Assembly (NCBI RefSeq): GCF_015482585.1
Contig: NZ_CP049742.1
Coordinates: forward strand, 640,501-704,500
DNA: 64,000 bases
Reading direction: 5' to 3'
Origin: Mangrovibacillus cuniculi
GTDB taxonomy: Bacteria; Bacillota; Bacilli; Bacillales; R1DC41
Below, piece by piece: positions 45,165-54,120 of the stretch. The translations under genes were made by a program, and so were the position numbers. Each line of letters begins with the position of its first letter. Within the stretch, counting starts at the first letter, position 1. Below the pieces are notes generated by a model. That model was not told the origin of the DNA. It did not search any database and was given only the letters and a program-made list of their open reading frames with translations.

Positions 45165-45785
45165 TTGAAGGTTTGGGAGTTATTTTTAGCACCATATAAA
45201 CAAGCGGTAGATGAATTAAAAGTGAAATTTAAAGGAATGCGAGCACAATTTGAGTTAGATGGGGGACACTCTCCGATTGAATTTGTAACAGGAAGAGTGA
45301 AGCCGACAGCTAGTATTATTGATAAAGCTCAACGAAAAGCAATTCCATTAGACAAGTTAGAAGCGGAAATGCAAGACATTGCTGGAGTGCGCATCATGTG
45401 TCAATTCGTGGAAGATATAATGTCCATGGTTGATTTAATTCGAGCTCGTAAAGATTTCACCATCATAGAAGAGAGGGACTATATTTCTTCTAAAAAAGAG
45501 AGTGGATATCGTTCGTATCACATGGTTATCGATTACCCAGTTCAAACCATTAATGGGGAAAAACATATTCTTGTTGAGATTCAGATTCGTACACTAGCAA
45601 TGAATTTTTGGGCAACTATTGAACATTCGTTAAATTATAAATACAAAGGGCAGTTTCCAGAAGATATGCGAAAAAGACTGGAACGTGCAGCGGAGGCAGC
45701 TTTCCAACTTGATGAAGAGATGAGCGAAATTCGTGAGGAGATTCAAGAAGCTCAAGCTATCTTTACGAAGAAAAAAGAAGAGTAA
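45165..45785 (+). CDS. relQ: Small alarmone synthetase RelQ (YjbM, SAS1)
   Basis: 206 residues from TTG 45165, with GAGGTGAAATG upstream. Single-domain (p)ppGpp synthetase: VTGRVKPTASIIDKAQRK, DIAGVRIMCQFVEDI, and ESGYRSYHMVIDYPV plus EIQIRTLAMNFWATIEHSLNY match the synthetase motifs; there is no hydrolase or ACT domain. B. subtilis SasB/YjbM forms a tetramer that transfers pyrophosphate from ATP to GDP/GTP. Upstream of nadF, as in many Firmicutes. Confidence 0.93.
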   Translation: MKVWELFLAPYKQAVDELKVKFKGMRAQFELDGGHSPIEFVTGRVKPTASIIDKAQRKAIPLDKLEAEMQDIAGVRIMCQFVEDIMSMVDLIRARKDFTIIEERDYISSKKESGYRSYHMVIDYPVQTINGEKHILVEIQIRTLAMNFWATIEHSLNYKYKGQFPEDMRKRLERAAEAAFQLDEEMSEIREEIQEAQAIFTKKKEE

Positions 45786-45822
45786 TGGGTTTTCATTCTA
45801 AGTTCACTAGGAGATGGTGAAA

Positions 45823-46617
45823 ATGAAATTTGCTGTAACGTCTAAGGGAGATCCAAAATCGAATACATTGACGCACAAAATAAAAACATATTTGCAAGAC
45901 TTTGATTTAAAATATGATGAAGATACTCCTGATATTGTTATTTCAGTAGGGGGAGATGGAACACTACTATATGCGTTTCATCGATATAGTTCCAGATTAG
46001 ATAAGACTGCTTTTATTGGTGTGCATACTGGTCATCTTGGTTTTTATGCGGATTGGGTACCAGAAGAAATAGAAAAGATGATCATTGCTATTGCAAAAAC
46101 TCCTTATCAAATTATTGAATACCCTCTTTTGGAGGTTATGGTTCGATATCAGCATGGCGGCAGAGAATCAAGGTATTTAGCATTGAATGAAGCGACTGTG
46201 AAATCAGTAGATGGAACGTTAGTGATGGATGTTGATATGAGAGGACAGCATTTTGAACGTTTTAGAGGAGATGGATTATGTGTGTCTACTCCTTCAGGAA
46301 GTACGGCATACAATAAAGCATTAGGTGGAGCAATTATTCACCCTTCTATTCCAGCCATTCAGGTGGCGGAAATGGCATCTATTAATAATCGTGTTTTCCG
46401 AACAATCGGTTCTCCACTAATTTTACCAGCCCATCATACATGTACATTAAAGCCGGTTAATAGACCCGATTTTCAACTTACAATTGATCACCTCTCGCTA
46501 TTGCATAAAGATGTAAAATCGATTCAATTCCGAGTAGCAGATGAAAAGATTCGTTTTGCTAGATTTAAACCATTTCCATTTTGGAAGAGAGTGCAGTACT
46601 CCTTTATTAAGGATTAA
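45823..46617 (+). CDS. nadF: NAD kinase (NadF/PpnK)
   Basis: 264 residues. The kinase signature [11 protein letters not shown] is near residue 47, followed by [13 protein letters not shown] and the NE/D segment ALNEATVKS; the C-terminus [14 protein letters not shown] is typical of the Bacillus enzyme. It phosphorylates NAD to NADP. ATG 45823 is chosen by homology ([10 protein letters not shown]) and AGGAGATGG; ATG 45814 is too close to the site. Confidence 0.94.
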   Translation: MKFAVTSKGDPKSNTLTHKIKTYLQDFDLKYDEDTPDIVISVGGDGTLLYAFHRYSSRLDKTAFIGVHTGHLGFYADWVPEEIEKMIIAIAKTPYQIIEYPLLEVMVRYQHGGRESRYLALNEATVKSVDGTLVMDVDMRGQHFERFRGDGLCVSTPSGSTAYNKALGGAIIHPSIPAIQVAEMASINNRVFRTIGSPLILPAHHTCTLKPVNRPDFQLTIDHLSLLHKDVKSIQFRVADEKIRFARFKPFPFWKRVQYSFIKD

Positions 46618-46677
46618 AAGACCAATCAGAAAAACTTTATCATCTCAACATAGATTGACGAGTGGAGTGGTAGTCTA

Positions 46678-47586
46678 ATGAAATTACAACGTTACGAGGA
46701 ATCTTATCGTGTTCATAAAGACGAAGGAGGAATTCTCTTAAGGGAATTCCTTTTTTTACGTGGGATTACAAGGAGAGCTCTTACTTCTATAAAGTTTGGA
46801 GGTGGCTTAATTGAAGTGAATGGGCATGAAGTGAATGTTAGGGAAGTGGTTCGTGAAGGTGATCAAGTGCGTGTTATGTTTCCACCGGAAAACCGAGGTA
46901 AAACACTAATTGGGGAAAACATCCCTTTACGGATACTTTACGAAGACGAATATGTCTTAGTTATAAATAAAGGACCTGGGATGAATACGATACCTTCAAG
47001 AGAACACCCCACGGGGAGTCTTGCGCAAGCATTAATTTATTATTATGAAAGTGTAGGTTTACCTTCTACCGTTCATGTTGTGACGAGACTTGATAGAGAT
47101 ACTTCAGGAGCCGTCCTCATCGCAAAATATAGCCCTGTTCATGAAAAATTAAGTCTCCAACAAAAAGAGAAGAAAGTGAAGCGAACATATGAAGCGATTG
47201 TTCATGGGAAGGTGGAACCGCTAGAAGGAACCTATACAGCTCCAATTGGAAGAAAAGATGATAGTATTATTGAACGAACAGTAAGAGAAGATGGTCAAAC
47301 AGCCATTACGCATTATAACGTTAAAAGGTATACAACTTTTTTTTCTCACATACACGTTCAATTAGAGACGGGAAGAACGCACCAAATTCGCGTTCACTTT
47401 TCCCATGCGGGTTACCCTTTAGTGGGGGACACACTTTATGGAGGAGCTAAAAACGACTTAAATCGTCAGGCTTTACACTGTGTGAGTGTGGAGTGGTTGG
47501 ATATCAAGTCGGGTGAAGTAAAGAAAGTAGTGTGTGAATTAGAAGATGATTTGAAGAAATTTGTGGAAGAAAAGTTCCGTCCATAA
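46678..47586 (+). CDS. yjbO: RluA/RluD-family pseudouridine synthase (YjbO)
   Basis: 302 residues. An S4-like RNA-binding N-terminus (residues 15-65, REFLFLRGITRRALTSIKFG) precedes the catalytic domain with VVTRLDRDTSGAVLIAK (catalytic Asp near 142), TYEAIVHG, GRTHQIRVHFSHAGYPLVGDTLYGG. The RNA target (probably rRNA) is not established. Its last codons form one arm of a terminator shared with convergent prpE. Confidence 0.92.
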   Translation: MKLQRYEESYRVHKDEGGILLREFLFLRGITRRALTSIKFGGGLIEVNGHEVNVREVVREGDQVRVMFPPENRGKTLIGENIPLRILYEDEYVLVINKGPGMNTIPSREHPTGSLAQALIYYYESVGLPSTVHVVTRLDRDTSGAVLIAKYSPVHEKLSLQQKEKKVKRTYEAIVHGKVEPLEGTYTAPIGRKDDSIIERTVREDGQTAITHYNVKRYTTFFSHIHVQLETGRTHQIRVHFSHAGYPLVGDTLYGGAKNDLNRQALHCVSVEWLDIKSGEVKKVVCELEDDLKKFVEEKFRP

Positions 47587-47606
47587 TTAAATAGGACGGA
47601 ATTTTT
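47571..47606. terminator. Bidirectional terminator inside the ends of yjbO and prpE
   Basis: AAAGTTCCGTCC pairs with GGACGGAATTTTT; each arm is coding for one of the two convergent genes. Confidence 0.82.
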
Positions 47607-48318
47607 CCTCAACATATGGCATGGTAGAAGGGACGGATAAGGTACTCATTTCTGGGTATCTTATTGCAGTGAGTTTGTTACCAAATATGCAGCCAGTGTC
47701 TATATTTACAGTGTTATTGACGAATCTAGGGGTTTTAACAGGAGTGTGCCCATATACAATCCATGTATCTCCTGTGTGTTCTTTTGCCCAATCTCTTCTA
47801 ACTGGAAAACCATCTTCATGTGTTTCTCCTGTAATATCTCCATATAAAACAAACGTTTTTACCTTCTTATCTGTTCTACCTATATAAGCATCTTTCATTC
47901 CTGCATGGGCAATTACTAACTTAGCATTATCTAAGACGGCATATAATGGACTGTTTTCATATAACCAAATAAATTGCTCTTTTGCTTTTTCTTGTTGTTT
48001 AGCTGATAACCGTTCATATTCCGCAACCGTTGTTTCTAATCCATGTTTTTGCTGCACATTCCTACCTATTAGAAAACGATAATATTTATCACAATGATTG
48101 CCAGGGACGTAAATAGATTTTTGGGTTTTTACTAACTCATAAACAATATCAACTACTTTAAGTGAATTAGGGCCACGATCGGTCAAGTCACCTACAAAAC
48201 CAAGTGTTCTGTCTTTATGTATGGGTAATCCGCTTGACCAGTCATAGTCTAAGGCAACAGTTAATTCTTTGAATTCCTGCAAACATCCATGAATATCACC
48301 AATAATATCAATTTTCAT
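47587..48318 (-). CDS. prpE: Bis(5'-nucleosyl)-tetraphosphatase PrpE (Ap4A hydrolase)
   Basis: 243 residues with calcineurin-like metallophosphatase motifs: [13 protein letters not shown] at the N-terminus, [30 protein letters not shown] and YGHTP. B. subtilis PrpE cleaves asymmetric Ap4A and has been linked to spore germination. ATG 48318 has AGGAG upstream. It is convergent with yjbO as in B. subtilis. Confidence 0.92.
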   Translation of the reverse strand: MKIDIIGDIHGCLQEFKELTVALDYDWSSGLPIHKDRTLGFVGDLTDRGPNSLKVVDIVYELVKTQKSIYVPGNHCDKYYRFLIGRNVQQKHGLETTVAEYERLSAKQQEKAKEQFIWLYENSPLYAVLDNAKLVIAHAGMKDAYIGRTDKKVKTFVLYGDITGETHEDGFPVRRDWAKEHTGDTWIVYGHTPVKTPRFVNNTVNIDTGCIFGNKLTAIRYPEMSTLSVPSTMPYVEEKFRPI

Positions 48319-48451
48319 GTTAATCTCCTTTTTCCATAGTGTTTATCTTTCAATAGAAATTATGTGTAATTGATTACTTCCAGTTGCAAGATGGTTATCC
48401 TAAGATTAAAATAATGTACGGTAATTAGACAACAGAAGGGAGTGAGTTGTC

Positions 48452-49813
48452 GTGACAGAAGATAAAAATACATTTAACCAAGAATTATTATTTGAGCTAC
48501 TAGAGAAGAAAGAATATGAAAAGTTCAGACTAGAGTTTCTAGATCTTCACTCGTATGATCAGGCAACCTTTTTCTTATCCTTAGAAGAAGAACAGCGTGT
48601 GACCTTATATCATTTTCTCTCTCCAGAGGAAATGGCAACAGTATTTGAAAACGTAGAACAACCTGAGGATAATTATCAAGACGTGATGGCTGAAATGACA
48701 CCAGAGTATGCTGCATCTATGTTAGCAAATATGTATGTCGATGATGCTGTAGACGTTTTAAATGAATTAGATAAAGACCAAGTTGCAAGTTATTTAACTA
48801 TCATGGACAAAGAGTCTGCGACGGAGATTAAAGAGTTATTACATTATGAAGAGTATACTGCTGGTAGTATCATGACTACTGAATTTATAGCGATCTCTTC
48901 TAATCAAACCGTTAAGTCTGCAATGGCCATTCTAAAAAGAGAAGCTCCTGATGCGGAGACGATTTATTATATTTATGTGGTGGATGAGGTTGAACGTTTA
49001 GTAGGTGTTATTTCCTTACGTGACCTAATCATTAGTGATGATGATACGATGATTGCAGAAGTTATGTCAGATAGAGTAGTTTCTGTTTCTGTAGGAGAAG
49101 ATCAGGAAGAAGTAGCAAGAAAAATGAGAGACTATAACTTTTTAGCAATGCCTGTAGTTGATTTCCAAGATCATCTTCTTGGAATCATTACCGTTGATGA
49201 TATTGTTGACGTAATTGACGAAGAAGCATCTGACGACTACTCCAAATTAGCGGGTGTCTCTGATGTTGACACGCTAGATTACAATCCAATAACCTCTGCG
49301 AAAAAACGTTTACCTTGGCTTATCATCCTTTTATTCCTAGGTATGATGACAGCTAGTTTAATTGGTCGATTTGAATCGACATTAGACCAGGTACCAGTAT
49401 TGGCAGCATTTATCCCTTTGATTGCTGGGATGGCTGGAAATACGGGAACGCAAGCATTAGCGGTTGCAGTTAGAGGTATTGCCAAAGGGGAAATGGCACA
49501 ACAATCTATTATAAAAATATTAGGTCGAGAACTCGGCACGGGGCTTATTACAGGTTCTAGTTCTGGGATCGTAGCTACTATCATGATTTACTTATGGAAA
49601 GGCGATTTCTATGTCGCGTTGTTAGTAGGATTTTCAATTTTCATCTCTCTAATCATTGCAACACTTGCTGGAGCAGTTATCCCGTTATTAATGCATAAAG
49701 TTAAAATCGACCCAGCTGTTGCATCTGGTCCATTTATCACAACGATTAATGATATTATCTCCACTCTAATCTATTTTGGTTTTGCTACATTATTTTTAAG
49801 TTATTTTTTATAA
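48452..49813 (+). CDS. mgtE: Magnesium transporter MgtE
   Basis: 453 residues from GTG 48452 (GAAGGGAG upstream). An N-terminal helical superfamily domain (residues 1-130), two CBS modules (about 135-255) and five C-terminal membrane helices follow the MgtE plan; the pore helix segment PLIAGMAGNTGTQALAVAVRG is present. The cytosolic domains close the pore when Mg2+ is plentiful. I looked for an M-box riboswitch in the 130 bases upstream and found none. Confidence 0.93.
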   Translation: MTEDKNTFNQELLFELLEKKEYEKFRLEFLDLHSYDQATFFLSLEEEQRVTLYHFLSPEEMATVFENVEQPEDNYQDVMAEMTPEYAASMLANMYVDDAVDVLNELDKDQVASYLTIMDKESATEIKELLHYEEYTAGSIMTTEFIAISSNQTVKSAMAILKREAPDAETIYYIYVVDEVERLVGVISLRDLIISDDDTMIAEVMSDRVVSVSVGEDQEEVARKMRDYNFLAMPVVDFQDHLLGIITVDDIVDVIDEEASDDYSKLAGVSDVDTLDYNPITSAKKRLPWLIILLFLGMMTASLIGRFESTLDQVPVLAAFIPLIAGMAGNTGTQALAVAVRGIAKGEMAQQSIIKILGRELGTGLITGSSSGIVATIMIYLWKGDFYVALLVGFSIFISLIIATLAGAVIPLLMHKVKIDPAVASGPFITTINDIISTLIYFGFATLFLSYFL

Positions 49814-49825
49814 ACATTTGTTACA

Positions 49826-49863
49826 AGAGCTATTAACTGATATTACAAGTTAATAGCTTTTCT
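49826..49863 (+). terminator. Rho-independent terminator of mgtE
   Basis: AGCTATTAACT pairs with AGTTAATAGCT, followed by TTTTCTTC. Confidence 0.85.
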
Positions 49864-49916
49864 TCTTGTTAATGAGAAATTATGTTAACCTTAAAGAAAA
49901 ACATGGAGGCTTAGCG

Positions 49917-50395
49917 ATGAATAATTCTTTAAGCAATGTTAGAGATACACTTATACAACTAATCATCCCTTTAACGTATGAGCAACTTAACTGGAAACCA
50001 ACTCAATCTAATTGGTCTGTTGCTCAAGTTGTTCTTCATGTCGCGGAAGCGGAAGCAAGATTTTTAAAATTGGTGGAAACAGCTGTTCAAGAAAAAAATT
50101 CGGAAGTGCAGCAAAAGTGGATTTTTCTAAAATGAAAGATCGTACGATGAAAATGGTAGCTCCTATCGAACCTTCAGAAGATGAAATGAGTTTAGATGCT
50201 TGTATAGAAGCGTTAAATGATTCACGAACAAATACACTTCAAGTTCTATTGCATACACCTGATCTAGAGAAGTATGTCCTTCACCATCATCGGTTTGGTG
50301 ATATGACTGCGAATCAAATCTTTGAACTGATGGTAGAACATGAATTAAGACATGTAGAGCAGATAAAAGAACTAGTAGATGGAATGCCAAAATAA
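49917..50395 (+). pseudogene. DinB/YfiT-family protein, interrupted by a -1 frameshift
   Basis: The first frame from ATG 49917 (AGG-rich site upstream) gives a DinB-like start with the metal-ligand helix QSNWSVAQVVLHVAEAEARF, then stops at 50135. The second frame supplies the rest (FSKMKDRTMKMVAPIEPSED, later FELMVEHELRHVEQIKEL with the second and third His ligands). Adding one A to the seven-A run at 50092-50098 joins both into about 159 residues. DinB-superfamily proteins are four-helix metal-binding proteins, some with thiol transferase roles. Sequence error or recent loss cannot be told apart here. Confidence 0.85.
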
Positions 50396-50404
50396 ATATA
50401 GTTC

Positions 50405-50450
50405 TTTTCAAAATAAGTTTCTTCCTGTAGAATTATGACTAGGTACTAAT
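50405..50450 (+). promoter_or_regulatory. fabI promoter with FapR operator
   Basis: TTTTCA (50405-50410) and TAGAAT (50428-50433) are 17 bases apart. ATTATGACTAGGTACTAAT at 50432-50450 is the FapR-type operator, in the inverse orientation to that of fabH, covering the expected start site. Confidence 0.78.
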
Positions 50451-50480
50451 AACAAGTTATATATGGGGAGGCTTATAACC

Positions 50481-51263
50481 ATGTCATTATCTGTTGAAGG
50501 ACAAACATTTATTGTAATGGGTGTTGCAAACAAAAGAAGTATTGCGTGGGGGATTGCTCGTTCTCTACATGATGCAGGAGCAAAATTAGTTTTTACATAT
50601 GCAGGAGATCGAATGGAAAAGAGTGTTCGTGAATTAGCGGAATCCCTGGAAGGTCAAAATGCGGACTATGTATTCCCTTGTGATATTACAAACGATGAAG
50701 AGATCAATGAAGCATTTACTACGATTAAAAATAAAGTTGGGCAAGTAAACGGAATTGCTCATTGTATTGCGTTTGCAAGGAAAGAAGAGCTTAACGGCGA
50801 CTATATCTCCACTACACGTGATGGTTTTTTATTAGCTCATAACATTAGTTCTTATTCTTTAACTGCCGTTGTGAAAGTCGCTAAGGAATTAGAATTATTC
50901 ACAGAAAATGCAAGCGTCGTAACATTAACGTATCTTGGTGGAGAAAAAGTTATTGAAAACTACAATGTCATGGGTGTTGCAAAAGCATCCTTAGAAGCAA
51001 GTGTTAAATACCTTGCCAATGACATGGGTAAATACGGCGTGCGAGTGAATTCCATTTCAGCTGGTCCAATTAGAACTCTGTCTGCAAAAGGTGTAAGTGA
51101 TTTTAATTCAATCTTAAAAGAGATTGAAGAAAGCGCACCATTAAGAAGAATTACTACGCAAGAAGAAGTGGGAGATGCAGCTGTGTTCTTATTTAGTTCG
51201 ATGGCTAGAGGAATTACAGGGGAGAACTTACATGTTGACTCCGGTTACCATGTGAAAGCATGA
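50481..51263 (+). CDS. fabI: Enoyl-ACP reductase FabI
   Basis: 260 residues. Short-chain dehydrogenase fold with VMGVANKRSIAWGIARSL at the NAD(P)-binding site, the catalytic Tyr/Lys in ENYNVMGVAKASLEASVKY, and ISAGPIRTLSAKG. It performs the last reduction in each elongation cycle and is the triclosan target. ATG 50481 is chosen from GGGGAGG at good spacing; TTG/ATG alternatives upstream are not supported. Behind a FapR-type operator, like fabHF. Confidence 0.96.
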   Translation: MSLSVEGQTFIVMGVANKRSIAWGIARSLHDAGAKLVFTYAGDRMEKSVRELAESLEGQNADYVFPCDITNDEEINEAFTTIKNKVGQVNGIAHCIAFARKEELNGDYISTTRDGFLLAHNISSYSLTAVVKVAKELELFTENASVVTLTYLGGEKVIENYNVMGVAKASLEASVKYLANDMGKYGVRVNSISAGPIRTLSAKGVSDFNSILKEIEESAPLRRITTQEEVGDAAVFLFSSMARGITGENLHVDSGYHVKA

Positions 51264-51281
51264 TGTTAATTTAATATTCTA

Positions 51282-51320
51282 GCAAAGAAGGTGAATTTGA
51301 TACAAATTCACCTTCTTTGC
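51282..51320 (+). terminator. Perfect 18-bp stem-loop after fabI
   Basis: GCAAAGAAGGTGAATTTG and CAAATTCACCTTCTTTGC are perfectly inverted around ATA. The T-run after it is weak (GTTTAATT), but termination is likely. Confidence 0.8.
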
Positions 51321-51552
51321 GTTTAATTAAAAATAAAAAAACTCGCTACCATAGTAACGAGGCAAGAAAAAACTGGGGGTCAATAACTTACGAATGGAAA
51401 ACAAAACGATCTTACTCGTCATGTTTCGATACTCTTCAACAATAACATCTCTTCTTTAAGCCTATGTTAATGAAATGTAAAAGTTATGTGAGAAGTCACT
51501 GTAAACGAAAATTCGCCATAAGCATATACATAAAAGTAGGGAGGTGTGCAGT
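51321..51552. other. fabI-cotO interval
   Basis: About 230 AT-rich bases with no gene. An imperfect repeat CTCGCTACCATAGTAACGAG forms a short hairpin at 51341-51360. A sporulation sigma-K promoter for cotO is expected before 51540, but I could not pick a convincing -10. Confidence 0.4.
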
Positions 51553-51969
51553 ATGCAAAAACCATTTATATTATCTAACAAACAGGAGCCATTGAAGGCA
51601 TCTATGCAACAATTATACTCTTCTAAAGAAGTGCGTGCACTGGTAGTAGAGGACTTAACAGAACCTAAGAGTGATGAAGCAAGCACGATTGTTGACCATG
51701 TTGAACAGAAAGATAACAACATAGGATTTGGATTGAAGAGACTAAAACCTTTTAAAGAAATGAGTACGAAGGAAAGATTAGACTACTTAGAAACTTTTAT
51801 TGGTAAAAAGGTTCCATTTCCATGTGAATTTTATACGGATGAAAGAGTGGCAAAAGGGATCATAGAGAGTGTGGATAGTGACAACATCTATGTAAAAGAA
51901 TTCGACAATTTATTAGTGAAATTAAAGAAAAGAGAAGTAACTGCCGTTAAGATTATCGGTTTCGTTTAA
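51553..51969 (+). CDS. cotO: Spore coat protein CotO
   Basis: 138 residues from ATG 51553 (GGGAGGTG upstream). The N-terminal half is variable and charged. The C-terminal CotO domain reads MSTKERLDYLETFIGKKVPF, PCEFYTDERVAKGIIESV and ends REVTAVKIIGFV. In B. subtilis CotO helps assemble the coat/crust and needs CotH. Position beside cotZ and fabI matches yjbX. Confidence 0.84.
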   Translation: MQKPFILSNKQEPLKASMQQLYSSKEVRALVVEDLTEPKSDEASTIVDHVEQKDNNIGFGLKRLKPFKEMSTKERLDYLETFIGKKVPFPCEFYTDERVAKGIIESVDSDNIYVKEFDNLLVKLKKREVTAVKIIGFV

Positions 51970-51978
51970 GGAACAAGA

Positions 51979-52016
51979 AGCAAGTCGGTATAAAACCGAC
52001 TTGCTACTCCTTTTTT
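51979..52016. terminator. Terminator between convergent cotO and cotZ
   Basis: AGCAAGTCGGT pairs perfectly with ACCGACTTGCT around ATAAA, followed by ACTCCTTTTTT. Confidence 0.88.
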
Positions 52017-52485
52017 AGTTGCAAACATCTGGTAAGAAAACATCAGCGATACATTGGATAGCACAGAAGCAAGCTAGATCTACAGTGATACAAGTGTCCG
52101 TTGATACGAATTTCTCGCGTCCACGACCGCTTTCTTCATTGTCTTCGCATTTTGATACTTTTTCAAGAACACGTAATGTTGCACAGCAACCATCAAATAC
52201 ATCTTCTACACGGAAATACTTAGATTTTTCGTACCCGTCACAATGATTGTCTACCAAAGCTTTGAATAGTTCGCCTTCTTTGTTGTAAAGGACAAATACA
52301 CGAGTATTAGGGTTGTTGCGGTCTCTTGCTCCTCCTACGCGTCCTTTTCCAAGATCTCCAAGTGGCTCTAAGAAACAACTAGTTTCACAATCGCGACAGT
52401 TATCTACAGCATTGTCTTGAAGGTCTTTAATGAAACGTACTACTTCACATACGCAGTTTTTACCTTTGTGGTCGTAACAAGACAT
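52015..52485 (-). CDS. cotZ: Spore coat/crust protein of the CotY/CotZ family
   Basis: 156 residues, Cys-rich (CYDHKGKNCVCEVVRFIKDL, DNCRDCETSCFLEPLGDL, DGCCATLRVLEK, LACFCAIQCIADVFLPDVC). The Cys pattern and the FIKDLQD-like N-terminus identify the CotY/CotZ family, which cross-links the spore crust or the B. cereus exosporium basal layer (ExsY/CotY). AAGGAGG supports ATG 52485 over the longer frame to 52584. Only one copy is seen here, unlike the paired cotZ-cotY of B. subtilis. Confidence 0.9.
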   Translation of the reverse strand: MSCYDHKGKNCVCEVVRFIKDLQDNAVDNCRDCETSCFLEPLGDLGKGRVGGARDRNNPNTRVFVLYNKEGELFKALVDNHCDGYEKSKYFRVEDVFDGCCATLRVLEKVSKCEDNEESGRGREKFVSTDTCITVDLACFCAIQCIADVFLPDVCN

Positions 52486-52619
52486 AATAATTTTCCTCCT
52501 TGTAGGAATTAATAGGTTATTTACACTTATAACATATTGCAAAAAGGTAGTAATGGACTCGGACAATAGCCCTTTGTTTTGCAAAATGGACTAATGTCCT
52601 ACAATTAAAGGAGGATATT

Positions 52620-52967
52620 ATGGATTGGTTAGATTTTGTTATTCTTGCGTTTGCATCTTTTCGAATTACGCATCTTTTCGTTTATGACAAAATTATGGAA
52701 TGGTTTAGGGCTCCTTTTTTTGATGAAGTAAAGATTATCGAGGATCATGGAAAAGAAGAAACATATATAATCCCGAAGAAAAATGGAATAAAAGGATTTA
52801 TCGGTGAGTTGCTTCATTGTTATTGGTGTACTGGTGTTTGGAGTGCAGCTATTTGCTATGGAATATATGTTTATGTACCTCTGATAGGAATACCCTTACT
52901 TACTATCTTTGCAGTAGCTGGTATTGCAGCAATAGCTGAAACAATTGTCCAAAGATGGAGTGAATAG
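52620..52967 (+). CDS. yjcA: Sporulation membrane protein YjcA (DUF1360)
   Basis: 115 residues. Hydrophobic N-terminal helix (WLDFVILAFASFRITHLFVYD), a polar loop, then LLHCYWCTGVWSAAICYGIY with the CxWCxG-like motif of DUF1360 and a last helix. AAAGGAGG precedes ATG 52620. It is divergent from cotZ. B. subtilis yjcA is a mother-cell-expressed sporulation gene of unknown mechanism. Confidence 0.85.
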   Translation: MDWLDFVILAFASFRITHLFVYDKIMEWFRAPFFDEVKIIEDHGKEETYIIPKKNGIKGFIGELLHCYWCTGVWSAAICYGIYVYVPLIGIPLLTIFAVAGIAAIAETIVQRWSE

Positions 52968-52997
52968 ACACTAGTGGAGGCAATCTTTTTAATTACA

Positions 52998-53006
52998 CAT
53001 ATCGTA
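52998..53006 (+). promoter_or_regulatory. Candidate sigma-K type -10 element
   Basis: CATATCGTA fits the sigma-K -10 pattern CATAnnnTA, 28 bases before a small sporulation-like gene. No clear -35 AC lies at the right distance. Confidence 0.35.
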
Positions 53007-53033
53007 TTAGAGAGATAAGAAAGGAGAGATAGT

Positions 53034-53135
53034 ATGAAAAAATCTACAGCTTCTCCAACCAAAGCAACTACTTCATCTACTCCTAAGAAAAAGGGTTGCG
53101 GTTGCGGTAAGCCAAAACCAAAGAATAGTAACTAA
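53034..53135 (+). CDS. Small Lys/Cys/Gly protein, 33 aa (probable spore protein)
   Basis: MKKSTASPTKATTSSTPKKK leads to a GCGCGKPKPKNSN tail. GAAAGGAGAG is well placed before ATG 53034 and a strong terminator follows within a base of the stop, so the gene is likely real. The Cys-Gly-Cys-Gly motif and surrounding coat genes suggest a minor coat or spore protein; no family is recognised. Confidence 0.7.
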   Translation: MKKSTASPTKATTSSTPKKKGCGCGKPKPKNSN

Positions 53136-53166
53136 AAAACGCCAGAATGTGGGCGTTTTTTTTTTG
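53135..53166 (+). terminator. Rho-independent terminator
   Basis: AAAAACGCC pairs with GGCGTTTTT around AGAATGTG, followed by ten Ts. Confidence 0.92.
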
Positions 53167-53230
53167 TTCTCGAGAGAAGTAACAATTAATTTGACTAGAT
53201 GTCATGTGTTTCAAAGGTAAAGGAAGCGTG

Positions 53231-53490
53231 AGCGGTATAGCAGAAGAGAAAAAAGCAGGTGCAAGTATACCGGAGGAAGCTTCAGCGGTATAGCAGAAGA
53301 GAAAAAAGCAGGTGCAGGTATACCAGAGGAAGCTTCAGCGGTATAGCAGAAGAGAAAAAAGCAGGTGCAGGTATACCAGAGGAAGCTTCAGCGGTATAGC
53401 AGAAGAGAAAAAAGCAGGGCAGGTATACCAGAAGAACCTCCACCGATATTGCAGTAGATACATAAACCAAGATCAGGTATAGGAAACGGA
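53231..53490. repeat. 53-bp tandem repeat array, four units plus a decayed fifth
   Basis: Units start at 53231, 53284, 53337 and 53390 with AGCGGTATAGCAGAAGAG, then AAAAAGCAGGTGCAGGTATA and CCAGAGGAAGCTTC. Units 2 and 3 are identical; unit 4 has lost a base. A decayed fifth unit runs to about 53490. The 53-bp period excludes a coding repeat. It fills the 480-base gap before the SpoVA block. Confidence 0.9.
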
Positions 53491-53621
53491 TAACTATTTG
53501 ATTTACCAGTAATTAACCATAAAATAAGAATTCCTCATAAATTAAACAGAAACGAACACACTAGGTAGAGGTGAATATTGGTGTCTATCAATACTGAAAC
53601 TTTAAAAGGTAGGTGAATGAG

Positions 53622-54107
53622 TTGAAAAAAAGACTTTCCGTATTACTAGCTATAGCGTTACTTATTTTGGTCGGCTGTACAAATGAAAAAGAAGTGGTAG
53701 AACCTAATCAAACGCATAGCAGTTTATCGCTTATAAAAAAGGCAAAACCTGCTCCCATTGAATTAAAAGCAAGACCCGAAGAAGATAGTATAGGTTATCA
53801 AGTTAGGCAACTTGTTAACAAAGAAAAAGAGCTATATGATGCAGCGATTATTGAAGGGGAAAAGGAAACATTAGTTGTTTATAAAGTGAAACATTTTAAA
53901 CGACATCAAATGAAAGAAATTGAAAAAAAAGTCCGTAAACATTTAGAAGACAAGTTTCCAGAAGAAGAGTTTATTGTATCGAGTGATTATAAAATATTTC
54001 TCGAAGCAATGAGGCTGAAAGAAAAGTTTGAATCAGGAAAAATTAACCAAGATCAAGCAATTAAACGTTATGAAGAAATAAAAAAATTACAAAAAGAAAT
54101 GACGTAA
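53622..54107 (+). CDS. YhcN/YlaJ-type sporulation lipoprotein
   Basis: 161 residues from TTG 53622 (GGTAGGTGA upstream; GTG 53613 is possible). The signal peptide ends in the lipobox ILVGC. A helical, Lys/Glu-rich body includes AAIIEGEKETLVVYKVKHFK, which resembles the YhcN/YlaJ domain found in spore lipoproteins. The spoVAC gene follows after 13 bases. Lipoproteins of this type accompany accessory spoVA clusters in other spore formers. Confidence 0.75.
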   Translation: MKKRLSVLLAIALLILVGCTNEKEVVEPNQTHSSLSLIKKAKPAPIELKARPEEDSIGYQVRQLVNKEKELYDAAIIEGEKETLVVYKVKHFKRHQMKEIEKKVRKHLEDKFPEEEFIVSSDYKIFLEAMRLKEKFESGKINQDQAIKRYEEIKKLQKEMT

Positions 54108-54120
54108 GGAGTGCACCAGT

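Noticed and set aside
48320-48451. M-box (Mg2+) riboswitch upstream of mgtE
   Set aside because: The 130-base interval lacks the conserved M-box segments and a terminator.
53282-53470. Minus-strand frame through the 53-bp repeat
   Set aside because: The repeat period is not a multiple of three and no start signals exist; the apparent peptide repeats shift frame.
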